Positions 63,811 to 64,000 of a stretch of DNA of 64,000 nucleotides are shown here, piece by piece. The first letter of the stretch is position 1. The number at the start of each line of letters is the position of its first letter. The notes under the pieces are model-generated. The model did no database searches. It saw only the letters and a program-made list of their open reading frames with translations, and was not told the DNA's origin. The position numbers were made by a program, and so were the translations under genes. This DNA is from Nicotiana tabacum (taxonomy: Eukaryota > Streptophyta > Magnoliopsida > Solanales > Solanaceae), in the NCBI RefSeq assembly GCF_000715075.1, contig NC_134082.1, forward strand, positions 139,550,948 through 139,614,947, given 5' to 3'.

Positions 63811-64000
63811 TTCTCGCCTGTCTAGATTCGAGGATGCGAATAACCTCCTCCGATGCCGCCATCCTTGCCGAAGCCGCCATCCCGGCCTTGACGGCCTTCC
63901 CCAACACTACCGTCTTCTCGGTCGACTCATCACTTGAGTCATTAGCCCTGATCGAACTCTGCTAAAGTTCTGCCCGCGAGGATACCACTTTAACCTAAAG

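Larger units (their letters stand above)
61134..64000 (+). mobile_element. Internal region 2 of the Tat-like array (runs off window end)
   Basis: It aligns with 57283-60193 in order: PBS, non-coding leader, RNase H remnant, 91-bp, 42-bp and 22-bp repeats, then the unique 3' block (GCCGCCATCCCGGCCTTGAC at about 63868 against 60068). The window ends about 124 bases before the point where a third LTR would be expected. The two internal regions are very similar in unique sequence but differ in repeat copy number. Confidence 0.85.

Overview
The window is plant nuclear DNA, most likely from a Solanaceae species with a repeat-rich genome (Nicotiana is my best guess). It holds intron-rich genes with GT-AG splice sites, a eukaryotic tRNA gene, and many Ty1/copia and Ty3/gypsy retrotransposons of plant type. 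This comes from reading the sequence only; no database was searched.

Only three host genes look intact. (1) A complete 12-exon calcium-dependent protein kinase on the + strand (6972-11983, 570 codons plus stop, group IV / CPK16-18-28 type). Its exons join in phase and keep an N-myristoylation start, all kinase motifs and four EF-hands. (2) A tRNA-Ile(AAU) on the - strand (13748-13821). (3) A single-exon plastid-type small DnaJ protein on the + strand (34015-34548, DnaJ11-like). Broken host fragments are a mitochondrial/bacterial-type ribosomal protein L4 piece (38105-38806) and the 5' part of a pectinesterase (54481-54806).

The rest is mostly transposable elements. Positions 1-~4900 hold a decayed copia element on the - strand. 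Positions 16217-30474 hold a 14.3-kb Athila-like gypsy element on the - strand, with both LTRs, PBS and PPT, a broken gag-pol and a post-pol ORF. A 2167-bp solo LTR with a perfect 5-bp duplication is nested inside it. Positions 35715-42564 hold a large element whose ends match that solo LTR; it carries the L4 fragment and two hAT-type MITEs. Positions 43471-46438 hold a non-autonomous Helitron (- strand). Positions 47323-52934 hold a second copia element with short LTRs. Positions 55107-56383 hold a copia LTR, PBS and leader fragment. Positions 56384-64000 hold a tandem LTR-internal-LTR-internal array of a Tat-like non-autonomous element loaded with minisatellites.

The most unusual signals are these. 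A CCGCGGT-rich near-palindromic motif sits just upstream of the presumed TATA box in the LTRs of two unrelated retrotransposons, and again inside the Athila element. The 3.9-kb tandem retroelement array has minisatellite arrays that appear to descend from one another. The gene-fragment-carrying element at 35.7-42.6 kb is the third. No new defence or metabolic system is evident.
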